Notes: generated by a model not told the origin, from the letters alone. Counted from the stretch's first letter, positions 19,730-30,440 are shown. The stretch: DNA of 32,000 bases from Glandiceps talaboti (GCF_964340395.1 NC_135566.1:20356797-20388796); one strand, 5' to 3'. A program made the numbers and translations.

Positions 19730-19960
19730 ATCTAAAAGCTAATGTACCCATCCAACAGGCATTGCCCAATAACAGGAGGAATGATCAGTGTTAATGCAGG
19801 AGGAAACCGGAGTACCCGGGGAAAACCTGCGTTGTTCGGTAGAGTCAAATTGAACGAAACTCTTCTTACTTACAAGCGTGGTAAATTTAATCAAACCCAG
19901 CTGACACCTGGTGGGCTCGAACCCAGGCTGCAGAGGTAAGAGGCGTCTTCCTTATATGGT
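19730..19960 (-). mobile_element. tRNA-derived SINE-like element, 5'-truncated
   Basis: On the minus strand CCTGGGTTCGAGCCCACC (near 19923-19906) holds a good pol III B box (GGTTCGAGCCC), preceded by CGCCTCTTACCTCTGCAG, which resembles tRNA anticodon-arm sequence. Downstream come GGTTTTCCCCGGGTACTCCG and GTTTCCTCC and a 3' end running into the ACAG array, a possible tail. No A box is visible where it should be, so the 5' part is lost or diverged. Confidence 0.5.
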
Positions 19961-20310
19961 AATAGAAAGAAGAGATTAGGTTCTGCTAAACATCATAAGA
20001 GTACTTGTATTAATGAGTTATTGAAATAATTAAGGATCAGCTCTTAAGAATCAAAGCTTTATATCCAGTTATATAATTTGGTACATACTACAAGAACAGA
20101 GCGCACGTGTCTAATAAAACTTGTTAAATGTAAAGCAGTTAGTATTAATCAATAATTTACACAATTAATGACTTTAAGTAATTTGGCAATATCTTAAAAA
20201 TGCAGGTTTTAAATTTCATATAATTCGGTACAGACAGTACAATGTCCCATAAAAGTTAATTGTTGATGTAGCTGTATGCAAGCTTATAACAATCTGGTAA
20301 ATATATCTTT

Positions 20311-20935
20311 GCTGATAACAACTTGAAGCGCACATACGTATTCAAGTTGTTTATGATTATAACTGGTTACAGTTGCCTAATTAGAAGTTTTTTGGTAACG
20401 AAGCAATATTGTAAGAATGCGAGCATTTTGAATGGTTTGGTACATTGGCGTCTACCTCATCCATCCAAGCTATCGGTTACAGGTGGGCGACTGAGTAGGT
20501 CATGACACTGACATGATATTGTTATGACAAGTATAGTTAACGCCTAGCACCGGATCCCTGATCAAGCAGTTTCAAACATTGACATTGCTTGAATAGCAAT
20601 AAGGATATATATACAAAACAGCTTTTCACGTTTGTAAATGAAATGAAATGATATGCTATATTCATGTATTCGGTCAATCGTTTACATCTTCAAGACTTGG
20701 TGACCGGTATTAACCACAAAGTTAAGGGTGCACAAAGTCCCTAATTTAATATAAAAAGAAACAAATGAATTATAATAACGTGAACGTAATATTTAGGAGC
20801 TATATTTATTTGAGGAAACCTTCAGTAATTACTTACTTACGGAAGCGGGGGGGGGGGGAGTTTCATATTTTATAATTCAGTTCTTGGCGGAATTAAATTA
20901 GGACGAGTCACAAGTTACTTTGACTCATTGTGTTA
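20311..20935. other. Intergenic, nothing recognised
   Basis: AT-rich with one G run (20847-20858) preceded by TTACTTACTTACGGAAGC. No gene. Confidence 0.5.
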
Positions 20936-20939
20936 CCTA

Positions 20940-23900
20940 AGTTTACACTGCTGCTGCAACATCCCACTACTGCTGCAAAATCCCACTACTGCTAATGGTT
21001 CCACATCCCACCACAGCCAAGGGTTCCATATCCCACCACTGCCAACGGTTCCACATCCCACCACTGCCAACGGTTCCACATCTCACTACTGCTACAACAT
21101 CCCATTACTGCTGCAACATCCCACCACTGCCAAAAGTTCCACATCCAACTACTGCCAACGGTTCAACATCCCACTACTGCCAACAGTTTCACATCCAACT
21201 ACTGCCAACGGTTCAACATCCCACTACTGCCAACAGTTTCACATCCAACTACTGCCAACGGTTCAACATCCCACTACTGCCAACAGTTTCACATCCAACT
21301 ACTGCCAACGGGTCAACATCCAACTACTGCCAACAGTTTCACATCCAACTACTGCCAACGGTTCCACATCCCAATACTGCCAACAGTTTCACATCCAACT
21401 ACTGCCAACGGTTCAACATCCCACTAGTGCTGCAACATCCCACAACTACCAACAATTTCACATCCGGCCATGCCAACGGTTCCACATCCCAGTAGTGCTG
21501 CAACATCCCACTACTGCCAGCGGTTCCACATCTCAACAGTGCTGCAACATCCCACCACTGCCAATGGTTCCACATCCCACTAGTGCTGCAACATCCCACT
21601 ACTGCCAACAGTCCCACATCCCACTACTGCCAACGGTTCCACATCCCAGAACTGACAACGGTTCCACATCCCACCACTTCCAACGGTTCCACATCCCACC
21701 ACTGCCAATTTAATGGTTCCAAATCCCGCAACTGCCAACGGTTCAACATCCCACCACTACCAACGGTTCCACATCCCACCACTGTCAACAGTTCCACATC
21801 CCACTACTGCCAACGGTTCCACATCCTACCACTACCAATGGTTCCACATCCCGCAACTGTCAACGGTTCCACATCCCACCACTGCCAACGGTTCCACATC
21901 CCACTACTGCTGCAACATCCCACAACTGCCAACGGTTCCACATCCCACTACTGCAAACGGTTCCACATCCCACCACTGCCAACGGTTCCACTTCCCACCA
22001 CTGCCAATGTTCCACATCCCACCACTGCCAATGTTCCACATCCCACTACTGCCAACGGTTCCACATCCCACCACTGCCAACGTTAACAGTTCCACATCAT
22101 ACCACTGCCAACGGTTCCACATCATACCACTGCCAACGGTTCCACATCATACCACTGCCAACGGTTCCACATCATACCACTGCCAACGGTTCCACATCCT
22201 ACCACTGCCAACGGTTCCACATCCCACTACTGCCAACGGTTCCACATCATACCACTGCCAACGGTTCCACATCCTACCACTGCCAATGGTTCCACATCCC
22301 ACCATTGCCAACGGTTCCACATCCCACAACTTCCAATGGTTCCACATCCCACCACTGCCAATGGCTCCACATCCCACTACTGCCAACGGTTCCACATCAT
22401 ACCACTGCCAACGGTTCCACATCATACCACTGCCAACGGTTCCACATCATACCGCTGCCAACGGTTCCACATCCTACCAGTGCCAACGGTTCCACATCAT
22501 ACCACTGCCAACGGTTCCACATCATACCACTGCCAACGGTTCCACATCCTACCACTGCCAACGGTTCCACATCCCACTACTGCCAACGGTTCCACACATC
22601 ACCACTGCCAATGGTTCCACATCCCACTACTACTGCCAATGGTTCCACATCCCACTACTGCTGCAACATCCCACAACTGCCAACGGTTCCACATCCCACT
22701 ACTGCAAACGGTTCCACATCATACCACTGCCAACGGTTCCACATCCTACCACTGCCAATGGTTCCACATCCCACCATTGCCAACGGTTCCACATCCCACA
22801 ACTTCCAATGGTTCCACATCCCACCACTGCCAATGGCTCCACATCCCACTACTGCCAACGGTTCCACATCATACCACTGCCAACGGTTCCACATCATACC
22901 ACTGCCAACGGTTCCACATCATACCACTGCCAACGGTTCCACATCATACCACTGCCAACGGTTCCACATCCTACCACTGCCAACGGTTCCACATCCCACT
23001 ACTGCCAACGGTTCCACATCATACCACTGCCAACGGTTCCACATCCTACCACTGCCAATGGTTCCACATCCCACCATTGCCAACGGTTCCACATCCCACA
23101 ACTTCCAATGGTTCCACATCCCACCACTGCCAATGGCTCCACATCCCACTACTGCCAACGGTTCCACATCATACCACTGCCAACGGTTCCACATCATACC
23201 ACTGCCAACGGTTCCACATCCTACCACTGCCAACGGTTCCACATCCCACTACTGCCAACGGTTCCACATCCCACCACTGCCAATGGTTCCACATCCCACT
23301 ACTGCCAATGGTTCCACATCCCACTACTGCCAATCGTTCCACATCCCACTACTGCCAATGGTTCCACATCCCACCATTGCCAACGGTTCCACATCCCACT
23401 ACTGCTGCAACATCCCACTACTGCCAATGGTTCCACATCCCACTACTGCTGCAACATTCCACTACTGCCAATGGTTCCACATCCCACTACTGCCAATCGT
23501 TCCACACATCACCACTGCCAATGGTTCCACATCCCACTACTACTGCCAATGGTTCCACATCCCACTACTACTGCCAATCGTTCCACATCCCACTACTGCC
23601 AATGGTTCCACATCCTACCACTGCCAATGGTTCCACATCCTACCACTGCCAATGGTTCCACATCCCACTACTGCCAATGGTTCCACATCCCACTACTGCT
23701 GCAACATCCCACTACTGCCAATGGTTCCACATCCCACTACTGCTGCAACATCCCACTACTGCCAATGGTTCCACATCCCACTACTGCCAATGGTTCCACA
23801 TCCCACTACTGCCAATCGTTCCACATCCCACTACTGCCAATGGTTCCACATCCTACCACTGCCAATGGTTCCACATCCCACTACTGCCAATCGTTCCACA

Positions 23901-25020
23901 TCCCACTACTGCTGCAACATTCGACTACTGCCAATGGTTCCACATCCCACTACTGCCAATCGTTCCACATCCCACTACTGCTGCAACATTCCACTACTGC
24001 CAACGGTTCCACATCCCACTACTGCCAATCGTTCCACATCCCACTACTGCTGCAACATTCCACTACTGCCAATCGTTCCACATCCCACTACTGCTGCAAC
24101 ATCCCACTACTGCCAATGGTTCCACATCCCACTAGTGCTGCAACATCCCACCACTGCCAACGGTTCCACATCCCACCACTGCCAACGGTTCCACATCCCA
24201 CCACTGCCAATGGTTCCACATCCCACTACTGCCAATGGTTCCACATTCCACCACTGCCAACGGTTCCACATCCCACCACTGCCAACGGTTCCACATCCCA
24301 CCACTGTCAACGGTTCCACATCCCACCACTGCCAACGTTAACAGTTCCACATCATACCACTGCCAACGGTTCCACATCATACCACTGCCAACGGTTCCAC
24401 ATCATACCACTGCCAACGGTTCCACATCCTACCACTGCCAACGGTTCCACATCCCACTACTGCCAACGGTTCCACATCCCACCACTGCCAACGGTTCCAC
24501 ATCCCACTACTGTCAACGGTTCCACATCCCACTACTGCCAATGGTTCCACATCCCAATACTGCCAACGGTTCCACATCCCACCACTGCCAACGGTTCCAC
24601 ATCCCACTACTGTCAACGGTTCCACATCCCAATACTGCCAACGGTTCCACATTCCACTACTGCCAATGGTTCCACATTCCACTACTGCCAACGGTTCCAC
24701 ATTCCACTACTGCCAATGGTTCCACATTCCACTACTGCCAATGGTTCCACATCCCACTACTGCCAATCGTTCCACATCTCACTACTGCTGCAACATTCCA
24801 CTACTGCCAACGGTTCCACATCCCACTACTGCCAATCGTTCCACATCTCACTACTGCTGCAACATTCCACTACTGCCAACGGTTCCACATCCCACTACTG
24901 CCAACAGTTCCACATCCCACTACTGCCAAAGGTTCCACATCCCACTACTACTGCAACATCCCACGACTGTCAACGGTTCCTCATCCCGCTACTGCTGCAA
25001 CATCCCACCGCTGCCACATA
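20940..25020. repeat. 4.1-kb satellite, 25-bp unit, about 165 copies
   Basis: Head-to-tail 25-bp units containing CGGTTCCACATCCCACTACT followed by GCCAA. Common variants are CATCATACC or CATCCTACC for CATCCCACC, AATGG or AATCG for AACGG, and a 19-bp unit with CTGCTGCAACATCCCA replacing the CCAACGGTT part. The unit has no stop in any forward frame, and 25 is not divisible by 3, so every frame is open for long stretches and each encodes the same 25-residue cycle (VPHPTTANGSTSHYCQRFHI, then PLLPT). This explains ORFs of 261, 1116, 678 and 599 codons. Two 24-bp units near 22000-22045 and other indels shift frame freely, which argues against selection for a protein. Strong strand asymmetry: the plus strand is C-rich and G-poor. 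Confidence 0.95.
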
Positions 25021-25034
25021 TTGTAGAGTAATAT

Positions 25035-25430
25035 CAGAACATCTAGTGCTGGCAACCATATAGTGAATGAATTGTTAGGTGAGGTGTGGGGAGAGTGTGG
25101 ATATCATGTACAGAAGTGAGGGGGGAACAGTGTGGTAAGATAATGAGGTGTGAGGAGAGTGGGTCTCACATACAGAAGTGAAGGGGAAACAGTGTTGTAA
25201 GATAATACTGACAATGTGATGGAGATATAGAGGGAATGTTAGTCATTTTACGCAACCAACCAAACTTGACACCCCTGTAATATACTGAGAGTTCCTGTAG
25301 GCCTAAACAGAAATTACCCAATCCAACCTAGTTTTTTACTGCTGATCCTAAACTTGTTTACGTATTTGAGAAAAAAATAATAAAATCGCAAAAAATGTGG
25401 TCTTGCAAGAAATGGTGGATGTGGAAACTG
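25035..25430. other. Satellite flank with a short tandem duplication
   Basis: GAGGTGTGGGGAGAGTGTGG (25081) and GAGGTGTGAGGAGAGTGGGT (25145) start two similar 60-bp blocks, each with TACAGAAGTGA and AACAGTGTGGTAAGATAAT-like sequence. The remainder is unique, without a gene. Confidence 0.6.
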
Positions 25431-26050
25431 ACATCAAGTTAAAGACAATATAAAACTGTTCTTCCAATCTGTAATAGTTTTGTAATTGATAACCACAATG
25501 AAGGCACTTGAATAGGGTCTCTATCTGTTAAGCATCAAGAGTTATTGGCCAAGATGTGAATATTTATGACAGATATGGCCGCCATTTTGCTGTTATAGTG
25601 GGGGTTGTGAAACGAAATGATGTGTATATGCAGACTATAGCATCTGACGTTTGTACATGGTTTGGTTGAAATGAGTCCATGCATATCAGAGATATACATA
25701 CACACTTTGACAATAATAAGGCTATTTGACTTTGAAGATGGAGGTCAAGGTCAAACATCAATGTGCCATTAAAAATCTCATGATTGATAACATGGGTGAT
25801 GACACTTGAATGAGGTCTCTATCTATAAACTTATTTATATGGCTGCCATTTCGGTGTTGTCGTGAGGGTTGTAAAACCAAGAGACGTGCATATGCGCTCT
25901 ATAACATCTGACATTTGTACCAGGTTTGGTTGAAATTAGTGCATGCATATTGGAGATACAGGTGGATACGGAAGGACAGATGGACGGACGGACGGACGGA
26001 CGGGACCCAACGTAGTAGCCCCCGTTGGGCTTCGCCCTTTGGGGAGCTAC
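25430..26050. repeat. Two tandem copies of a dispersed repeat, ending in a hairpin
   Basis: Copy 1 (about 25483-25705) and copy 2 (about 25780-25970) share TTGATAAC, CACTTGAAT, GGTCTCTATCT, TATGGC(C/T)GCCATTT, GCATATGC or GTATATGC, ACATCTGAC, TTTGTAC and GGTTTGGTTGAAAT in the same order. Copy 2 is followed by GGAC repeats and the 36-nt hairpin at 26015-26050. No ORF. A non-autonomous retroposed element is likely, class unknown. Confidence 0.6.
26015..26050. repeat. 36-nt near-perfect hairpin at repeat end
   Basis: GTAGC-CCCC-GTT-GGGC-TTC-GCCC-TTT-GGGG-A-GCTAC: the outer stem is GTAGC/GCTAC and CCCC/GGGG, the inner stem GGGC/GCCC with a 3-nt loop, separated by a symmetric GTT/TTT internal loop. 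It follows directly on a GGAC microsatellite. Confidence 0.9.
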
Positions 26051-26059
26051 AAAAGCATT

Positions 26060-27480
26060 TTATACTCACATATATAACGTGACTGTAAGTACACCAAATA
26101 AAGAGGAGTCAAAATGTGAATTCGAAGAAGAAATTAATGTCTTAAAATTAAAGTTTGTGTGCACTCAATAATAAACAGTACCTATCTACCTACGTGTATG
26201 CCAGTCATGCAATCTTAAAACTCGATACATCGATATATAAATTCATGTACGTCAGCTTGAAGGTCATTTTTTCAGCTGAAAGACGGTTCATCTTTGTAAA
26301 ATCAAGAGACACACATTGGTTAAAAAAAAACCTGGCTGTGCCTAGTTTTATGCATCACTAGTAAATATTTGATTGACTTGTAAACGGTGTAGAGAACAAA
26401 TTATGGACCGATTAGGCTTTGTAATTTCCGTCAAACATCACGCATGTACTGCGTACTTCCTAAAAATAAAATGACTGTGTAATGCTAATTTCAATTCTCC
26501 ACGATAATGACAACATTCAAGGAAAATCAACCCTGGATTACACATGGTGAGCTATACCCACACATTTGAACATGAACTAAAATGTCAAATCTCAAAACTA
26601 CAACATGTAAAAGCATTAGGGTTGTTTGAATCTGGTTTATTATTTCAATTACTAAGAAGGTAAAACAGTGGCATATCTTTGTCCGGTTCCATAAACTTTA
26701 TACTCTAAACGAGTTCCGGTTTCTTCTACTACATGAACATTCTGGCAATTAACTGGTGCACAGGGTTCAGCCAATACCTTCCAAATTAAGTAGTGTGTGG
26801 TAAAAAACCTACACCACCTTCGCACAATTACAACAAAAATCATTTGGTCGACGTTATATACATCAACAATCTCTGTGCAAAAATGTTCATGGCGTCTCTT
26901 TTGATTATCAAAGTAGAAGTATGTTTTCTAAATCAGGTCACATAAAATTATCCTTACAAATTGATCTACTGTAGCAAGAAATTAAAGTAAAATAGAGAGG
27001 TAACATGTGCCACATTTGAACACTTTAATAATTTAGGCATTAGCAGCTGAGCAAAACAGACAGAAGACTGGAACGCTGTCTTGCATTTACGAGCTTCATG
27101 ATTACAGATTCAGGAAGGACTTCCTCATTGGTAAACTCTCTTAACTGCATCCTGTCAGTTTAACACAAGAGACGCGTAGTCAAGACAACCAAAAGCCGCC
27201 ATTGTAATTTTGGACAAGAAAATCGTTTGAATCTAATTGGCGGCATTGTTGTCATGTTGTCAAGGAAACCAGTTTTGCGTTTGCACACGGACTTCAAATA
27301 TTTAATTACGATCGACAACATGAATAAAAAAAATATTAGATGGGAATTTTAAGACAGGATTCTGGCACACTTCAGTTGCTACATCTCAACAGGTGGTGAT
27401 CGTACGAACCTTTGGTAGTAATCAAACGTCTTCAGGTATTCTGTACCGTGTACATAAATAAGTTTGATACCACACCACAA
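26060..27480. other. Intergenic stretch with weak minus-strand gene-like signals
   Basis: On the minus strand ACAATGGCGGCT at 27205-27194 opens a 15-residue frame ending at 27155, followed by a 36-residue frame (27150-27040, MQLREFTNEEVLPESVIMKL and onward). Further on the same strand lies a 63-residue frame at 26843-26652 whose later part looks protein-like (NVHVVEETGTRLEYKVYGTG). No family recognised and no convincing splice model. An imperfect X-box-like site lies upstream (27256-27269). Confidence 0.25.
27256..27269. promoter_or_regulatory. Imperfect RFX X-box-like motif
   Basis: GTTGTCAAGGAAAC; its reverse strand GTTTCCTTGACAAC fits RYYNCC-TT-RRNRAC. A second, weaker one, GTAGTCAAGACAAC, lies at 27176-27189. 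They flank the ATG at 27202 on the minus strand. Chance occurrence is possible. Confidence 0.22.
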
Positions 27481-27520
27481 GGTAGGTTTTGGGTATATTG
27501 TTTTCTAGCGTTTCGTAATA

Positions 27521-27907
<387 letters not shown>

Positions 27908-28240
27908 AGGTAGATGTCATTCAATATATTTATAGCATCTAACAGAATGACTTATTCCAAAAACTCAAAGAGCTACAATTTTACCTGTTCTATTCTACAT
28001 GTATCAATAAATTGGAAAAAGAATGATGTTTTACATTGTATTCATTTCATTGTAAGCACTGTAGATGTGTTGTATTCTTAGCATAAATGTATCAAGGGAG
28101 TAACATGAGTCACACAGAAAAAAAATGAAATGAACTTTTATGTGTGTTTTTTTTTTCTGAAATGAACGGCACGTCACCATATGACTATAGACTGATATCA
28201 AATGGCCGAGTGAACCCCAATAGCCTTTAGAACTGGTTAG
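27908..28240. other. Intergenic, nothing recognised
   Basis: AT-rich unique sequence between microsatellites, no ORF of interest. Confidence 0.5.
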
Positions 28241-28459
28241 GGGTTGGTTGGTTGGTTGGTTGGTTGGTTGGTTGGTCATCAAATCCTCACTCATCGACCT
28301 TTCATACATACATACATACATACATACATACATACATACATACATACATACATACATACACACACATACATACATACATACATACATACATACCTATATA
28401 CATACATATATACATACATACATACATACATACATACATACATACATACATACATACAT
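28241..28459. repeat. GGTT array followed by CATA array
   Basis: About nine GGTT units (28241-28276), 26 bp of unique sequence, then about 39 CATA units with small interruptions (28303-28459). Confidence 0.97.
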
Positions 28460-29220
28460 TATTTCACAAGCTCTACAATTGAGAGTGTTCTCTGGCAAGT
28501 CGTCCGTAAAATTCAATAAGAGCATTGATATGATTTGTTATCATTGTAACATGTTAATTTGACACTGACTAAAAAAACTCGTCTCCGTTCGGGATATATA
28601 CCATGACATGCACTGTGAAATTTACGTAGGGTAGGAAGCCAATGACATGCACTGTGAAATTTAATGAGAATTTTCAAATTAAATCCTTATGATATTTTGA
28701 TGTGGTCATTAAGAATAATTGATGTGCTGGTAATTTATCTTTTTTGTTCATAATGTCTACAACGGATATGTTATTGAATGAATTAATGATATAAATTCAA
28801 ACCACACCCACACTTGACATTATCAAGATGACTGTATGTTTCTATCGCTGTATAGAACTATTACAATTAACGATACGCCATTATCAGTGGAAATGAAATA
28901 ACATATATAAAGCTACAATAAAGCTACATGCATGTAATGATCAACATTTTAATGATAAATAATCCACTTCAACAGGTAAATGCCATACAATAAAATATCT
29001 GATAAAGTCGTGAGTGTGACGACATCATCTCATTTTATGATATATAACATGGTTGGACCCTTCACCGATACAAGTCGAGTGCTATACGCGTTCACCACTG
29101 TGTTCGCACTCACTAAAATAAGGTCATTTTTTCACATAAAAGAACACACTTCTGTTTTAACAAATATTATATTCGATAAAGAAAGGAAAAAAAAACACAA
29201 GAGAATTCTTTAAGTCTAAG
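28460..29220. other. Intergenic with one short direct repeat
   Basis: ATGACATGCACTGTGAAATT occurs twice, at about 28603 and 28643. The 77-codon plus ORF at 28980-29213 has no recognisable features. Confidence 0.5.
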
Positions 29221-29221
29221 G

Positions 29222-29286
29222 ATACATACATACATACATACATACATACATACATACATACATGTATACATACATACATACATACA

Positions 29287-29315
<29 letters not shown>
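29222..29315. repeat. CATA tetranucleotide microsatellite
   Basis: About 23 units, one interruption (CATGTATA near 29262). Confidence 0.97.
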
Positions 29316-29317
<2 letters not shown>

Positions 29318-29572
29318 GGTATGTTTGCTGTGTTTTCCTGGTACACACGATAACAGCGTTTCAGATTTTTTATAAATGTATTTAACATTAACAATAACCA
29401 AATACGATATAATACTATAAATTGAGAAATACAAACAAGACGCTGATACTATTTACATAAAATCGATTACAAATACTTCACTTTGTGAAAGCTTTCTATC
29501 TAGGCGATGAAAAGCGTAATGCACTGACAACATATAGTCAAGGTTAGAGATTTTACATGGACTAAGCTTATA

Positions 29573-29728
29573 TCAATCCTCCAGGCATTTTAACTTTGAT
29601 AGATTCTCCGGAAGAGTTTTGAATAACGAAAGCCTTGATCCAATTACACATTGTTCCCCAACTATAATCCCTTGAAGAATGTTTTTCTTAAGTTCTGTGA
29701 TTTTCAATAGTATGCCTCGAACCTCTTC
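29573..29728 (-). CDS. Exon-like 51-codon terminal fragment, function uncertain
   Basis: Following a possible acceptor CTGTAG at 29734-29729, the minus strand reads EEVRGILLKITELKKNILQG, later RLSLFKTLPENLSKLKCLED, then TGA (29575-29573). It looks protein-like, with a helical charged first half and an LP...L..LE ending. This vaguely resembles the short C-terminal DUF4806-type segments found in transposon-derived and multi-copy invertebrate proteins; that is recollection of pattern, not a match. No upstream exon was found, so it may be an isolated terminal exon, a pseudogene fragment or chance. Confidence 0.25.
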   Translation of the reverse strand, partial: EEVRGILLKITELKKNILQGIIVGEQCVIGSRLSLFKTLPENLSKLKCLED

Positions 29729-29806
29729 CTACAGACGACTCACTTAATGTAAATTTAACAGTTATAAATAACTCTCTTTGGTTTACCCAGGGACGTAATC
29801 AATACA

Positions 29807-29870
29807 TGTATGTATGTATGTATGTATGTATGTATGTATGTATGTATGTATGTATGTATGTATGTATGTA

Positions 29871-29941
<71 letters not shown>

Positions 29942-29946
29942 ATGTA
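29807..29946. repeat. TGTA / GT microsatellite, first of three
   Basis: TGTA units, then a block of TG dinucleotides (29876-29925), then TGTA again. It precedes the first copy of the duplicated 140-bp unique block. Confidence 0.97.
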
Positions 29947-30078
29947 GAAATGCACATGGAACTTACAAATCAGTCCGTATAAATAGATGTAAAATCCGAC
30001 GTTTCGAATAAATATTCTTTTTCAAAGGAAAAATCGGCGAGATACAGAAATGTTAGGTTAAAACCTGAACATATCTGA

Positions 30079-30111
<33 letters not shown>

Positions 30112-30233
30112 TGTATGTATGTATGTATGTATGTATGTATGTATGTATGTATGTATGTCTGTGTGTGTGTATGTATGTATGTATGTATGTATGTATGTAT
30201 GTATGTATGTATGTATGTATGTATGTATGTGTA

Positions 30234-30270
<37 letters not shown>

Positions 30271-30435
30271 ATGTATGTATGTATGTATGTATGTATGTAT
30301 GTAGAAATGCACATGGAACTTACAAATCAGTCCGTATAAATAGATGTAAAATCCGACGTTTCGAATAAATATTCTTTTTCAAAGGAAAAATCGGCGAGAT
30401 ACAGAAATGTTAGGTTAAAACCTGAACATATCTGA

Positions 30436-30440
<5 letters not shown>
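29944..30440. repeat. Exact duplication of a 140-bp block with microsatellite spacer, period 357 bp
   Basis: The block starting GTAGAAATGCACATGGAACT is found at 29944-30083 and again at 30301-30440 with no difference that I can see. Between them lies a TGTA/TG array (30083-30303), and another follows (30440-30643). The block contains GACGTTTCGAATAAATATTC, partly self-complementary. Confidence 0.95.
30083..30303. repeat. TGTA / GT microsatellite, second
   Basis: TGTA array interrupted by TG-rich segments at 30158-30170 and 30229-30253. Separates the two identical 140-bp blocks. Confidence 0.97.

Larger units (their letters stand above)
19454..20310 (+). repeat. Dispersed repeat family R1, copy C, with nested SINE-like insertion
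   Basis: Starts with TTCCGTAAGGAAGGA (19455-19469), as copies A and B do, then a CAGT/CTGT microsatellite. The core resumes only after the SINE-like block: 20045-20140 and 20190-20310 both resemble the R1 core (CTTAAGAATCAAAGC...TATAATTTGGTACATA, then CTTAAAAATGCAGGTTTTAA...TATAATTCGGTACAGAC). Two core-like segments in tandem and an insertion inside make this the most complex copy. Similarity is by eye. Confidence 0.45.

Noticed and set aside
19378-19794. Cys/Leu/Ser/Val-rich ORFs and their reverse Asp/Arg/Gln/Thr shadows
   Set aside because: Pure CTGT microsatellite translation.
21713-25063. 1116-codon forward ORF, and the 678-, 599-, 263- and 261-codon ORFs overlapping it
   Set aside because: All are readings of the 25-bp satellite, which has no stop in any forward frame. 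They overlap each other in different frames, tolerate 1-bp indels, and lack a unique N-terminal domain.
29990-30025. Hammerhead-ribozyme-like GAAAC-GTC next to a short hairpin (minus strand of the duplicated 140-bp block, also at 30347-30382)
   Set aside because: The required CUGANGA box is not present before the stem (TTTGAAAAA instead) and stems I and III cannot be drawn convincingly.
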